Source: an uncultured Bacteroidota bacterium (GTDB lineage: Bacteria > Bacteroidota > Bacteroidia > 2-12-FULL-35-15). Taken from it: DNA of 6,667 bases. The stretch covers positions 1 through 6,667 of the forward strand of contig CAILDT010000616.1 of NCBI GenBank assembly GCA_903833025.1. The letters are read 5' to 3'. Both the position numbers and the translations under genes were made by a program. Below the pieces are notes generated by a model, which ran no database searches, was not told the DNA's origin, and worked only from the letters and a program-made list of their open reading frames with translations. This document shows, piece after piece, positions 1 through 5,290 of the stretch (the stretch's first letter is position 1; each line of letters begins with the position of its first letter).

Positions 1-139
1 CTCCAGCCATTGCTTTCATTTCATTTTCTAATTTCGAAAGCGGGGCATTGTTATAAATCATTTTTACTACTGATTCTGCCCTACCTGCTAACATATTCAG
101 GCGTTTTATAAGGGCGATCTTTGAGACTTTATCAAACAT
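1..139 (-). CDS. Hypothetical protein, N-terminal part, runs off the left edge
   Basis: Leftward open frame whose first 46 codons lie in the window; it reads out through position 1 without a stop. The ATG is at 139-137, and an in-frame TAA lies upstream at 169-167, so 139 is the first possible ATG. The peptide begins MFDKVSKIALIKRLNMLAG and continues with a charged, helix-like segment ending near LENEMKAMAG. It has no signal peptide, membrane segment or motif that I recognise. The other strand is broken by stops here, which supports coding on the minus strand. No Shine-Dalgarno sequence is visible, which is usual in Bacteroidota. It diverges from the tRNA-Leu gene and lies outside the integrated element, so it should belong to the ancestral chromosome. 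The function is unknown, and a spurious frame is possible at this length. Confidence 0.5.
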   Translation of the reverse strand, partial: MFDKVSKIALIKRLNMLAGRAESVVKMIYNNAPLSKLENEMKAMAG

Positions 140-173
140 TTTAATTCGTTTTAAGTGTCTTGACCCTTAAATC

Positions 174-301
174 AGGAGATGTTAATAACTCCTATCCGAC
201 AGTTGTAACAAGGATTACAAACTGTTTTTACCATAGCATATAGGTATGCTTTTCTATAATATAGATGAAATAAAAACAGATTAGGTTGCAACTCATCTCC
301 T
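174..301. repeat. Nested inverted-repeat block (possible MITE-like element or structured RNA)
   Basis: This non-coding stretch folds back on itself at several levels. AGGAGATG (174-181) pairs with CATCTCCT (294-301). AGTTGTAAC (201-209) pairs with GTTGCAACT (285-293) with one G-U. CTGTTTTTA (222-230) pairs exactly with TAAAAACAG (271-279). Inside lie AGCATA (235-240) with TATGCT (245-250), and CTATA/TATAG (254-264). Competing local hairpins also exist: AGGAG (174-178) with CTCCT (189-193), and CAGTTGTAA (200-208) with TTACAAACTG (215-224) followed by five T. The flanks read TAAAT on both sides (168-172 and 301-305), though the right copy shares T301 with the outer stem. It could be a small non-autonomous transposable element, a structured leader or RNA, or a chance A+T-rich palindrome. 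Confidence 0.45.
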
Positions 302-315
302 AAATAAAGAATGTA

Positions 316-342
316 TTTGCATCCGAAAAAAACATATCTTTG
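316..342 (+). promoter_or_regulatory. Candidate promoter of the tRNA-Leu gene
   Basis: A good Bacteroidota -7 box, TATCTTTG (335-342), ends 21 bases before the tRNA. A TTTG at 316-319 could serve as the -33 box, but the 15-base gap is shorter than usual for this phylum. The -7 match is convincing, the -33 less so. It lies just right of the inverted-repeat block at 174-301. Confidence 0.55.
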
Positions 343-363
343 CCGTCCGATAAAAATAAAAAT

Positions 364-445
364 GCGGATGTGGCGTAATTGGCAGCCGCGCCAGACTTAG
401 GATCTGGTGCCGCAAGGCGTGGGGGTTCGAGTCCCTTCATCCGCA
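364..445 (+). tRNA. tRNA-Leu (anticodon UAG)
   Basis: A complete tRNA of 82 bases with a long (class II) variable arm. The acceptor arm GCGGATG (364-370) pairs with CATCCGC (438-444), with discriminator A445. The anticodon stem CCAGA (391-395) pairs with TCTGG (403-407) around the loop CTTAGGA, giving anticodon TAG at 398-400, which reads CUA and related leucine codons. The variable arm follows (TGCCGCAAGGCGT, 408-420), then a T arm with GGTTCGAGTCC. CCA is not encoded. Its last 16 bases are part of the 17-bp attachment core repeated at 5415-5431, so the gene's 3' end was probably supplied by the integrated element while the gene remained intact. Confidence 0.97.
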
Positions 446-446
446 C
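430..446 (+). repeat. attL: left attachment core inside tRNA-Leu
   Basis: The 17-base sequence AGTCCCTTCATCCGCAC occurs here, covering the 3' half of the T arm and the acceptor strand of tRNA-Leu, and again exactly at 5415-5431 in the same orientation. A direct repeat of a tRNA 3' end with an integrase gene next to the distal copy is the classic mark of tyrosine-recombinase integration. Crossover must have occurred within these 17 bases. Confidence 0.9.
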
Positions 447-450
447 TAAT

Positions 451-497
451 AAAAACCTGAAACACTTGTTAAGTAAGCGTTTCGGGTTTTTTATTTA
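451..497 (+). terminator. Rho-independent terminator after tRNA-Leu (carried by the element)
   Basis: AACCTGAAAC (454-463) pairs with GTTTCGGGTT (479-488) through one T-G pair, and T487-T492 form the T run. It lies inside the attL boundary, so it came with the element. It aligns without gaps to the terminator right of attR (5436-5481). Confidence 0.8.
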
Positions 498-502
498 AAG
501 AT

Positions 503-524
503 TTAGTCCGCAGTTAGTCCGCAG
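503..524. repeat. Left array of two 11-bp integrase-site-like repeats
   Basis: Two identical tandem copies of TTAGTCCGCAG lie at 503-513 and 514-524. The same unit occurs three times at 5258-5290 near the other end. The matched positions just inside both att cores, and a period of about one helical turn, suggest arm-type sites bound by the N-terminal domain of the integrase. That role is inferred from the arrangement. Confidence 0.7.
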
Positions 525-771
525 TTTGTGTTAAAATTAATAATTGTTACTATTTATAAGGAAATTGCTTTCAACTCAAATATTACCTTTGTAAAATCTT
601 CTACCTCATCATCCAGTAAACAGTGTTGTTCTTTTTCGGTTGTAACAAATGCCCAAAACGTAAAACAGTATGCAAATCTTTTATTCTTTCTTTTAATTCC
701 TTCTGTTAATTGCTTCCTTTTGCATACTTTTGAAACCTTATTTCAAAACATTGTAAATTGAACTTTCACCA
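525..771. other. Non-coding leader region upstream of the helicase gene
   Basis: No convincing gene is seen. The 77-codon frame at 528-761 is T-rich, has low-complexity Ser and Phe/Leu runs, and overlaps the promoter candidates, so I do not accept it. Two boxes fit TAnnTTTG: TACCTTTG at 584-591, with TTG at 565-567 sixteen bases upstream, and TACTTTTG at 725-732, whose end lies 39 bases before the helicase ATG. A perfect 10-bp inverted repeat overlaps the second box. Confidence 0.5.
667..728. promoter_or_regulatory. 10-bp inverted repeat overlapping a helicase promoter candidate
   Basis: AGTATGCAAA (667-676) and TTTGCATACT (719-728) are exact reverse complements 42 bases apart. The right arm overlaps the -7 candidate TACTTTTG (725-732), whose end lies 39 bases before the ATG at 772. 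The layout would suit two operator half-sites with DNA looping, or a stem in a longer leader RNA started from the 584-591 box. No regulator gene is present in the window. The evidence is positional only. Confidence 0.35.
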
Positions 772-2130
772 ATGCCTAAAATATACGACAACATAAACAA
801 CCATCTTACCAAAGGATTGAATGACACTTTGGAGCTTTCGCACAGAACAGATTTTTGTGTCGGCTATTTCAATTTGAGAGGTTGGAAAGAAGTTGCAGAC
901 AAAATTGATAACCTTTCAGGTAAAACAATTGCAGAAGGTTCAGAAGATGTACACCGCATTTGTCGGTTGTTGGTAGGTATGCAAAAAATGCCTGTGGACA
1001 TTTTAAAAGAATCTTTTTACAAAGACGAAACCCACATAATTGATAGTGCAGAAGCATCAAAACTTAAAAAGAGATTAGCACAGGAATTTAAAGACCAACT
1101 TACTTATGGTGCCCCAACCGAGCAACACGAAAAAGCATTGCGTAAGTTGAGCCAGCAATTAAAGGATAAAAAAGTAGTTGTAAAATTGCATTTGCGTTAC
1201 ACGCTTCACGCAAAATTATATTTGGCTTACAGCCCAGACAAAAGAGTTCCGGTAGTTGGCTTTTTAGGAAGCAGTAATTTAACCTTTGCCGGACTTGCCA
1301 ACCAAGGAGAATTAAATATTGATGTGATGGACCAGGATGCAGCACTAAAATTGGCTGATTGGTTTAACGACCGTTGGAAAGACCGTTGGTGCATTGACAT
1401 TACAGAAGAATTAATTGAAATTATTAATAACAGTTGGGCATCCGACCGCTTAATTCCTCCATTCCATATTTACTTAAAAATTGCTTACCACCTTTCAAGA
1501 GAGGCAAGAGCAGGTATCAATGAATTTAAGTTGCCAAAAGTTTTCCAAACCGAGTTATTAGAGTTTCAGCAAAAAGCAGTTTTAGTGGCAGCACACCATT
1601 TGCACAAGCGCGATGGAGTATTAATTGGTGATGTAGTAGGTTTAGGAAAAACAATTATTGCAACCGCTTTGGCTAAATTATTTGAAGATGATTTCTTTTT
1701 AGAAACCTTAATAATTTGCCCTAAAAATTTAGTTGAAATGTGGGAAGAGTACGCACACAAATACCAACTTCGTGCAAAAGTAATTTCACAAAGCAGAGTG
1801 CAAACACTCTTACCAACATTAAGACGTTACCGCCTTGTAATAATTGATGAAAGCCACAATTTACGGAACGACCAAGGCAGTAGATACAGGGCAATAAAAT
1901 CTTATTTGGAAGAAAACGACAGTAAAGTAATATTGCTTTCAGCAACACCATACAACAAAACCTATTTAGATTTATCAAACCAACTTCGTTTATTTATTTC
2001 AGATGATAAAGATTTAGGCATAAGCCCTGAAAGATACATTGAAAGCATAGGCGGACAAGTTCAATTCAGCTCACAACATGGATATTTCGGTGTAATTGAC
2101 CACCTCATTTCGGTTCAAATTGACCAGTGA
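772..2130 (+). CDS. HKD (phospholipase D-like) plus SNF2-type helicase protein, C-terminally truncated
   Basis: The N-terminal part of a large HKD-nuclease/helicase fusion. Residues about 15-205 form a PLD-like domain with the HxK pair in LHAKLYL (H146, K148) and GSSNLT at 166-171. A superfamily 2 ATPase follows: a Q-type region near LLEFQQKAV (263-271), motif I GDVVGLGKT (286-294), motif II DESH (359-362) and motif III SATP (390-393). The gene's own sequence stops at base 2078 (435 codons plus two bases); the last 16 residues and the stop come from the IS end. The whole second RecA lobe (motifs IV-VI) is missing, so ATP-driven activity is unlikely. Family members are usually much longer, around 1,000 residues by my recollection, and occur in restriction or DISARM-like defence contexts (compare DrmC and DrmD). 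A defence role here is inference. The start has no ATG rival close by, and -7 candidates lie upstream. Confidence 0.85.
   Translation: MPKIYDNINNHLTKGLNDTLELSHRTDFCVGYFNLRGWKEVADKIDNLSGKTIAEGSEDVHRICRLLVGMQKMPVDILKESFYKDETHIIDSAEASKLKKRLAQEFKDQLTYGAPTEQHEKALRKLSQQLKDKKVVVKLHLRYTLHAKLYLAYSPDKRVPVVGFLGSSNLTFAGLANQGELNIDVMDQDAALKLADWFNDRWKDRWCIDITEELIEIINNSWASDRLIPPFHIYLKIAYHLSREARAGINEFKLPKVFQTELLEFQQKAVLVAAHHLHKRDGVLIGDVVGLGKTIIATALAKLFEDDFFLETLIICPKNLVEMWEEYAHKYQLRAKVISQSRVQTLLPTLRRYRLVIIDESHNLRNDQGSRYRAIKSYLEENDSKVILLSATPYNKTYLDLSNQLRLFISDDKDLGISPERYIESIGGQVQFSSQHGYFGVIDHLISVQIDQ
2084..2129. repeat. IS21 terminal repeats, left end (istB side), two units
   Basis: Two direct units start with ATTTCGG at 2084 and 2107 (period 23) and contain TTGACCA. 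The inner unit runs to 2129. They match, in inverted orientation, the four units at 4609-4701. The outer unit is one base shorter between AA and TGACC, as is the outermost unit of the other end. The TGA at 2128-2130 closes the truncated helicase frame. Confidence 0.85.
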
Positions 2131-2175
2131 AAGTTAAGGTCTAAATTAGTTACAATATTTGGCTGCAAAATTAGT

Positions 2176-2934
2176 TTAATTATTTGTATTTTCAGTTTTT
2201 ATTTTAATGTCTGTTAATTTTTTTCTGAGCGACTCACCTTTGATTTCAATTCGGTGAGCACTCTGAACTATTCTGTCCAGGATAGCATCGGCTACTGTTT
2301 CCTCTCCAATCACCTCATACCACTTGTTTACAGGAAGCTGTGATGTAATGATACTCGCACCTTTTCCATGACGGTCTTCTATAATTTCCATAAGCATATT
2401 ACGGTTTACAGTATCTAAAGGTTGCAGACCAAAATCATCAAGAATAAGTAAGTCCTGACGTTCAATCTTAGCTATTTCTTTTAGATAAAGACCATTTGCT
2501 TTTGCCATTTTTAATCGGGAAAAGAGTTTACCCGTATTGGCATACATCACCTTGTAACCCTGCATACAGGCCTGATAGCCAAGAGCGGTGGCAATATAAC
2601 TCTTGCCAATACCTGTGCTTCCTGTAATAAGAATATTTTCATTTGCTTTAATGTACGAACAATCGGCATAGCGTAAAATCTGATTTTTATCTAAATTGCG
2701 ATTGCTGTCATAATGCAGCAGTTCGATGCTTGCATTGTAACGAAAACGGGCATTGGTAATAAGCCGGTGAATAGCTCGATTCTGCCTGTCGTCCCATTCC
2801 GATTGTACTAAAAAAGCTACCATTTCATCAGGAGTATACCTGTTTTGCTGTTCATTTTCCAGACTTGTTGTAAAGGCACGAAACATCCCTGATAATTTCA
2901 TGTCCTTCATTTTTTTAATTGTTTCTTCGTTCAT
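2176..2934 (-). CDS. istB: IS21 transposition helper ATPase IstB
   Basis: AAA+ ATPase of 252 residues, full length for IstB, which assembles on target DNA and activates the IstA transposase. Residues 1-75 form the helical N-terminal region typical of IstB (opening MNEETIKKMKDMKLSGM, with EWDDRQNRAIHRLI at 46-59). The Walker A motif is GSTGIGKS (105-112), Walker B is LLILDDFG (162-169), a sensor-like ITSQLP lies at 196-201, and the basic conserved tail is DAILDRIVQSAHRIEIKGES (217-236). The ATG at 2934 lies 38 bases downstream of the end of istA, consistent with one leftward transcript. The frame has no visible defect and could act in trans on related IS copies. Confidence 0.95.
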   Translation of the reverse strand: MNEETIKKMKDMKLSGMFRAFTTSLENEQQNRYTPDEMVAFLVQSEWDDRQNRAIHRLITNARFRYNASIELLHYDSNRNLDKNQILRYADCSYIKANENILITGSTGIGKSYIATALGYQACMQGYKVMYANTGKLFSRLKMAKANGLYLKEIAKIERQDLLILDDFGLQPLDTVNRNMLMEIIEDRHGKGASIITSQLPVNKWYEVIGEETVADAILDRIVQSAHRIEIKGESLRKKLTDIKIKTENTNN

Positions 2935-2972
2935 TGTTTTTTGTTTTTTAGTTGTTATTAATTATTTATTTT

Positions 2973-4121
2973 TTATTGGTAATAATCTTCTCCTCTGATA
3001 TTTTCGTGAGCAGGGATAGCAAGCTGCTCCTGCTTTTCATCATCGCTGAACTGGTCCATTTTATTGTCAAGTATGTTCTGAATGATTTTATAATTATAAA
3101 TTCCGTAACCTAATGCCCGCTGGCAAGCCTTTATCAGCCTGTCTCTGCCAACTTTCTTTTCAAAACTTAATACTCCCATACATGATTTATAGCTTTGTTC
3201 AGGATGTTTTTTTCTTTCCAGAATATTCGTTATAAATAGTTGCACATCCGGGTGAATTGCTGCTGCCCATTTAATAAATTTTTCCGGTGTCCATTCGCTT
3301 ACAAACCTGTGGGCAGAAGCCATGTGCTCCGTTACAGTGGTGTAATTATACGGGCTTTTGATTCGGTTGTGTGAAGCAATCAGTTCATAGCGATAGTATA
3401 TTTCAACCGTGGTTGGCGAATAAATCACCTTTACTTTTTTGCTGATGTATCTGTAAGGTACACTGTAGTAATGTTTATCTGTGCTTAAACAGATGTGTCC
3501 ATTTTTTATTACCGTTAAAATCTGTTGCTTCTTAAATTCGTAACGAAACAATGGAAGTGGCATCAATGCAGCTCTTTCCACTTCTTCAAACTGCTCTCTG
3601 CGTGAAAAATTTCTGCCTGTTATTAACTTACCGTTGTATACTACCAGTTCCTGCCCGATTGCATGATTAAGTTCTTCTATAGAGAAAAATGTTTTGTTAT
3701 CAATGGCTGTATAGATTCGACTGTATACTATCTTCACTGCTCCTTCCACTAACGCTTTGTCGCGGGGATGGTAAGCGCGGGCGGGCAATATCGCTGTCTG
3801 ATAGTGCTCTGCAAAATCTGCAAAAGTTTCATTGACCGTGGGTTCATACTTGCTGCTTTTGGTTACTGCTGATTTTAAATTATCGGGAACGATGGCTGAT
3901 GGAACACCTTGAAAATAATGCAACGCATTTTCACAGGCCATAATAAAATCTTCTTTCTTTTGGCTCGCTGTGGCTTCTACATACGTCAGCTGGCTTGCAC
4001 CGAGTATGGCTACAAATACTTCCACTGCAATAATTTCTCCTGTTTCTTTATCTACTATATACAGTTTCTCGCCTGTAAAATCAACATACATCTTGTCGCC
4101 TGCCTTGTGTATCATGTGCAT
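2973..4121 (-). CDS. istA: IstA transposase, C-terminal fragment with the DDE catalytic core
   Basis: This 382-residue frame holds the RNase H-fold integrase core of IstA and its C-terminal domain. The acidic triad is readable as D14 (in MYVDFTGEKL), D80 (in IVPDNLKSAV) and E126 (in DKALVEGAVK), the usual IS21 contexts. Residues about 210-260 (HICLSTDKHYYSVPYRYISK onward) match the small beta-barrel expected after the core. The first ATG (4121) is not a natural protein start: in-frame codons upstream encode WVNKTSPL, continuing the family sequence back to the break at about 4145. On its own it lacks the DNA-binding N-terminus. Confidence 0.85.
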   Translation of the reverse strand: MHMIHKAGDKMYVDFTGEKLYIVDKETGEIIAVEVFVAILGASQLTYVEATASQKKEDFIMACENALHYFQGVPSAIVPDNLKSAVTKSSKYEPTVNETFADFAEHYQTAILPARAYHPRDKALVEGAVKIVYSRIYTAIDNKTFFSIEELNHAIGQELVVYNGKLITGRNFSRREQFEEVERAALMPLPLFRYEFKKQQILTVIKNGHICLSTDKHYYSVPYRYISKKVKVIYSPTTVEIYYRYELIASHNRIKSPYNYTTVTEHMASAHRFVSEWTPEKFIKWAAAIHPDVQLFITNILERKKHPEQSYKSCMGVLSFEKKVGRDRLIKACQRALGYGIYNYKIIQNILDNKMDQFSDDEKQEQLAIPAHENIRGEDYYQ

Positions 4122-4138
4122 CAGCGGTGATGTTTTAT

Positions 4139-4522
4139 TTACCCATTATTGTAATAGTGATAAAACTGGGTCTTGCCAAAACCGGACGGATGTTGTTTTT
4201 TGTACTGCTCCCACATCATCTGTAAGGTAACGCCTGTGCGCTTTACCTCCCTTTCTACTTTGGGCAAATATAGCTCAAGGTCTTTTTCTCTTTGTGTAGG
4301 TGTTAATGGAGATGCAACATTGAAAAGTTTATTTAAATCGTGGTCGTTTAAATAAATTAACTCATCAATAGTCATCCGAAGAAGGTTGAAGTGACGAAGG
4401 TGTTTTTTTACTGTATTGCGCGCCACTCCGGTCTGCTCGCTGATTAACAGCTTGCTTTTGCCTTGAGAATGCATTCTCAGTATTTGACGAATTTTGTTCA
4501 TGTCGATAGTTTTGTTTGCCAT
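4139..4522 (-). CDS. istA: IstA transposase, N-terminal fragment with helix-turn-helix
   Basis: This 127-residue frame forms the N-terminus of IstA. Residues about 10-45 form a helix-turn-helix (KIRQILRMHSQGKSKLLISE followed by TGVARNTVKKHL), expected to bind the repeated units at the IS ends. Residues 75-125 contain the linker region TPTQREKDLELYLPKVE and a GFGKTQFYHYY segment that in intact IstA leads into a Trp and then the catalytic domain. Here the frame runs into GG-TAA at 4144-4139 because one base is missing. The start ATG is at 4522, behind an A-rich leader with a hairpin at 4538-4563. Confidence 0.85.
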   Translation of the reverse strand: MANKTIDMNKIRQILRMHSQGKSKLLISEQTGVARNTVKKHLRHFNLLRMTIDELIYLNDHDLNKLFNVASPLTPTQREKDLELYLPKVEREVKRTGVTLQMMWEQYKKQHPSGFGKTQFYHYYNNG

Positions 4523-4537
4523 AACTTTTATTTTTTT

Positions 4538-4563
4538 ATTAGTGATTATTTATTCTCACTAAT
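4538..4563 (-). promoter_or_regulatory. Hairpin in the istA leader
   Basis: ATTAGTGA (4538-4545) and TCACTAAT (4556-4563) are exact 8-bp arms around a 10-base loop, 15 bases upstream of the istA ATG. On the minus strand the hairpin is followed by A's, not T's, so it is not a terminator in that direction. Hairpins near transposase starts can limit translation from read-through transcripts in other IS families (IS10, IS50). Whether this one does so is inference. Confidence 0.4.
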
Positions 4564-4608
4564 TTAAAAATTATGTGAACTATCGCAACTAAATCTACTC
4601 TCTTAACA

Positions 4609-4701
4609 GGTGGTCAATTTACACCGAAATGGGGTGGTCACTTTGCTCCGAAATGCACTGGTCAGTTTGTTCCGAAATAGGGTGGTCAGTTTGTCCGAAA
4701 T
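4609..4701. repeat. IS21 terminal repeats, right end (istA side), four units
   Basis: Four direct units ending in CCGAAAT at 4630, 4654, 4678 and 4701 (periods 24, 24, 23), each containing TGGTCA. They are inverted relative to the two units at 2084-2129. The innermost unit (GGTGGTCAATTTACACCGAA) is the closest relative of the outer left unit. They are probable IstA binding sites, four at the istA end against two at the istB end. Confidence 0.85.
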
Positions 4702-5219
4702 CTCCAGGCATAGTTTTGATTTGAACAATAGTTTTCAAATTTTAATTTAAAATCAGCATTTATATCTTTAATAAAGTATTCTGTTTTGGTTTCTTTTTCA
4801 AAGCGTTTGATAAGATTTTTATAGACGTTGTTTCTTTTATAAGTAGAAGTACCTATTGCATTTCTTTTATGGAGTGTATAATAATCAATGTATGTAACCA
4901 ATTTGTTAGGGCTGGTTTCCACTTGTTTAGGTGGATTAATAAAATCTTTAAGCCATTGTGAATTAATTAAACACTTACCAACGCTACTATTATAATGTTC
5001 TAATAAATCAGTTCTTAATTTTGTTAATTCGTTATGTAAACTTTTATAAGCTGCGGTTTTAAGGTTTGTAGGTTGTCCTTTTTTAGTACTCCAGTCACCA
5101 GGATTAATAACATAATTTGTCTTTGCTTTTGCATCAATAGTATTATGTCCTTCCCTTAATCTTACATAGATTCCTGATGGATTGTTTTTGCTTTGAATGA
5201 AAAATTTTATTGTTGCCAT
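4686..5219 (-). CDS. Tyrosine recombinase (integrase), N-terminal fragment, truncated by the IS
   Basis: The first 171 residues are native; the last six (WRFRTN) and the stop are encoded by the IS end (4706 downward). Residues 1-75 resemble the arm-type DNA-binding domain of Bacteroidota integrases (MATIKFFIQSKNNPSGIYVR, then a DWSTKKG turn at 42-48). Residues about 107-171 resemble the SAM-like core-binding domain (LVTYIDYYTLHKRN..., KDINADFKLKFENYC). The catalytic domain with the Arg, His and Tyr residues is absent; full-length relatives have about 400 residues. The gene would have integrated the island at tRNA-Leu and now cannot catalyse recombination, though the fragment might still bind arm sites. 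The ATG at 5219 follows a TATCTTTG box by 25 bases. Confidence 0.85.
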   Translation of the reverse strand: MATIKFFIQSKNNPSGIYVRLREGHNTIDAKAKTNYVINPGDWSTKKGQPTNLKTAAYKSLHNELTKLRTDLLEHYNSSVGKCLINSQWLKDFINPPKQVETSPNKLVTYIDYYTLHKRNAIGTSTYKRNNVYKNLIKRFEKETKTEYFIKDINADFKLKFENYCSNQNYAWRFRTN

Positions 5220-5244
5220 AGTGAATTAAATTTTAATTGCGGTG

Positions 5245-5252
5245 CAAAGATA
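5245..5252 (-). promoter_or_regulatory. -7 box of the integrase promoter
   Basis: Read on the minus strand the sequence is TATCTTTG, a full match to TAnnTTTG, 25 bases upstream of the integrase ATG, predicting a short leader. No -33 TTTG is seen at the right distance; instead the three 11-bp repeats occupy 5258-5290, where the -33 region should be. Integrase bound there would be expected to repress its own gene (inference). Confidence 0.6.
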
Positions 5253-5257
5253 AACAA

Positions 5258-5290
5258 TTAGTCTGTATTTAGTCCGCATTTAGTCCGCTT
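5258..5290. repeat. Right array of three 11-bp integrase-site-like repeats
   Basis: Tandem units TTAGTCTGTAT (5258-5268), TTAGTCCGCAT (5269-5279) and TTAGTCCGCTT (5280-5290) run in exact 11-base register. The unit is the same as in the left array at 503-524 and has the same orientation on the plus strand. The unit nearest the integrase promoter has diverged in the CCGC core. These are candidate arm-type sites for the integrase. Confidence 0.7.

Larger units (their letters stand above)
2973..4522 (-). pseudogene. istA: istA, split by a one-base frameshift
   Basis: The two frames join into one ordinary IstA of about 516 residues if a single base is restored. The minus-strand text at the break reads TAC AAT AAT GGG TAA in the first frame, while the second frame, one base back, reads TGG GTA AAT AAA through to the ATG at 4121. 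Re-reading one T gives HYYNN-WVNKTSPLMHM, a smooth fit to the family. The 1,550-base span is one short of 517 codons including the stop. No slippery heptamer of the usual -1 type is seen at the junction, so a one-base deletion or a sequencing error is more likely than programmed frameshifting. Confidence 0.8.
2079..4706 (-). mobile_element. IS21-family insertion sequence
   Basis: A 2,628-bp element with an istA-istB pair read leftward. The ends were set by comparing both termini: left TGGATATTTCGG (2079-2090) and right, read inward, TGGAGATTTCGG (4706-4695), so it has the TG...CA ends common in IS21. Both ends carry repeated 21-23-bp units: two on the left (from 2084 and 2107) and four on the right (4609-4630, 4633-4654, 4657-4678, 4681-4701). 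Multiple terminal repeats of this kind are known for IS21 and are thought to bind transposase. istB looks intact and istA is frameshifted, so the copy is probably not autonomous. The flanks (ACAACA on the left, GGCATA on the right) show no target duplication. Confidence 0.92.

Noticed and set aside
200..229. Hairpin with T5 run as a terminator for a plus-strand gene
   Set aside because: No plus-strand gene ends upstream of it; the neighbouring coding frame reads away on the minus strand. The stem is A+T-rich and has a bulge. It is kept only as part of the inverted-repeat block.
528..761. A 77-codon plus-strand frame upstream of the helicase
   Set aside because: It has low-complexity Ser and hydrophobic runs, overlaps the integrase-site array and two promoter-like boxes, and has no recognisable domain. 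It looks like chance coding in T-rich leader DNA.
4139..4150. Programmed -1 frameshift joining the two istA frames
   Set aside because: No X XXY YYZ slippery heptamer lies at the junction, and known IS21 istA genes are usually a single frame. A mutation or sequencing error is simpler.
3909..4355. Plus-strand frames opposite istA (60-86 codons)
   Set aside because: They are antisense shadows of a well-supported transposase with its catalytic residues. The frames at 869-1978 minus, opposite the helicase, and 5808-6005 minus, opposite the TPR gene, are rejected for the same reason.
4609..4701. CRISPR-like array of four short repeats
   Set aside because: The units are nearly contiguous with no spacers, the units vary, and inverted copies occur at the other end of the IS. 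They are transposon terminal repeats.
2073..4712. Target-site duplication of the IS
   Set aside because: The last bases before 2079 (ACAACA) and the first after 4706 (GGCATA) share only a scattered CA, and shifting the boundary by a few bases does not improve the match.
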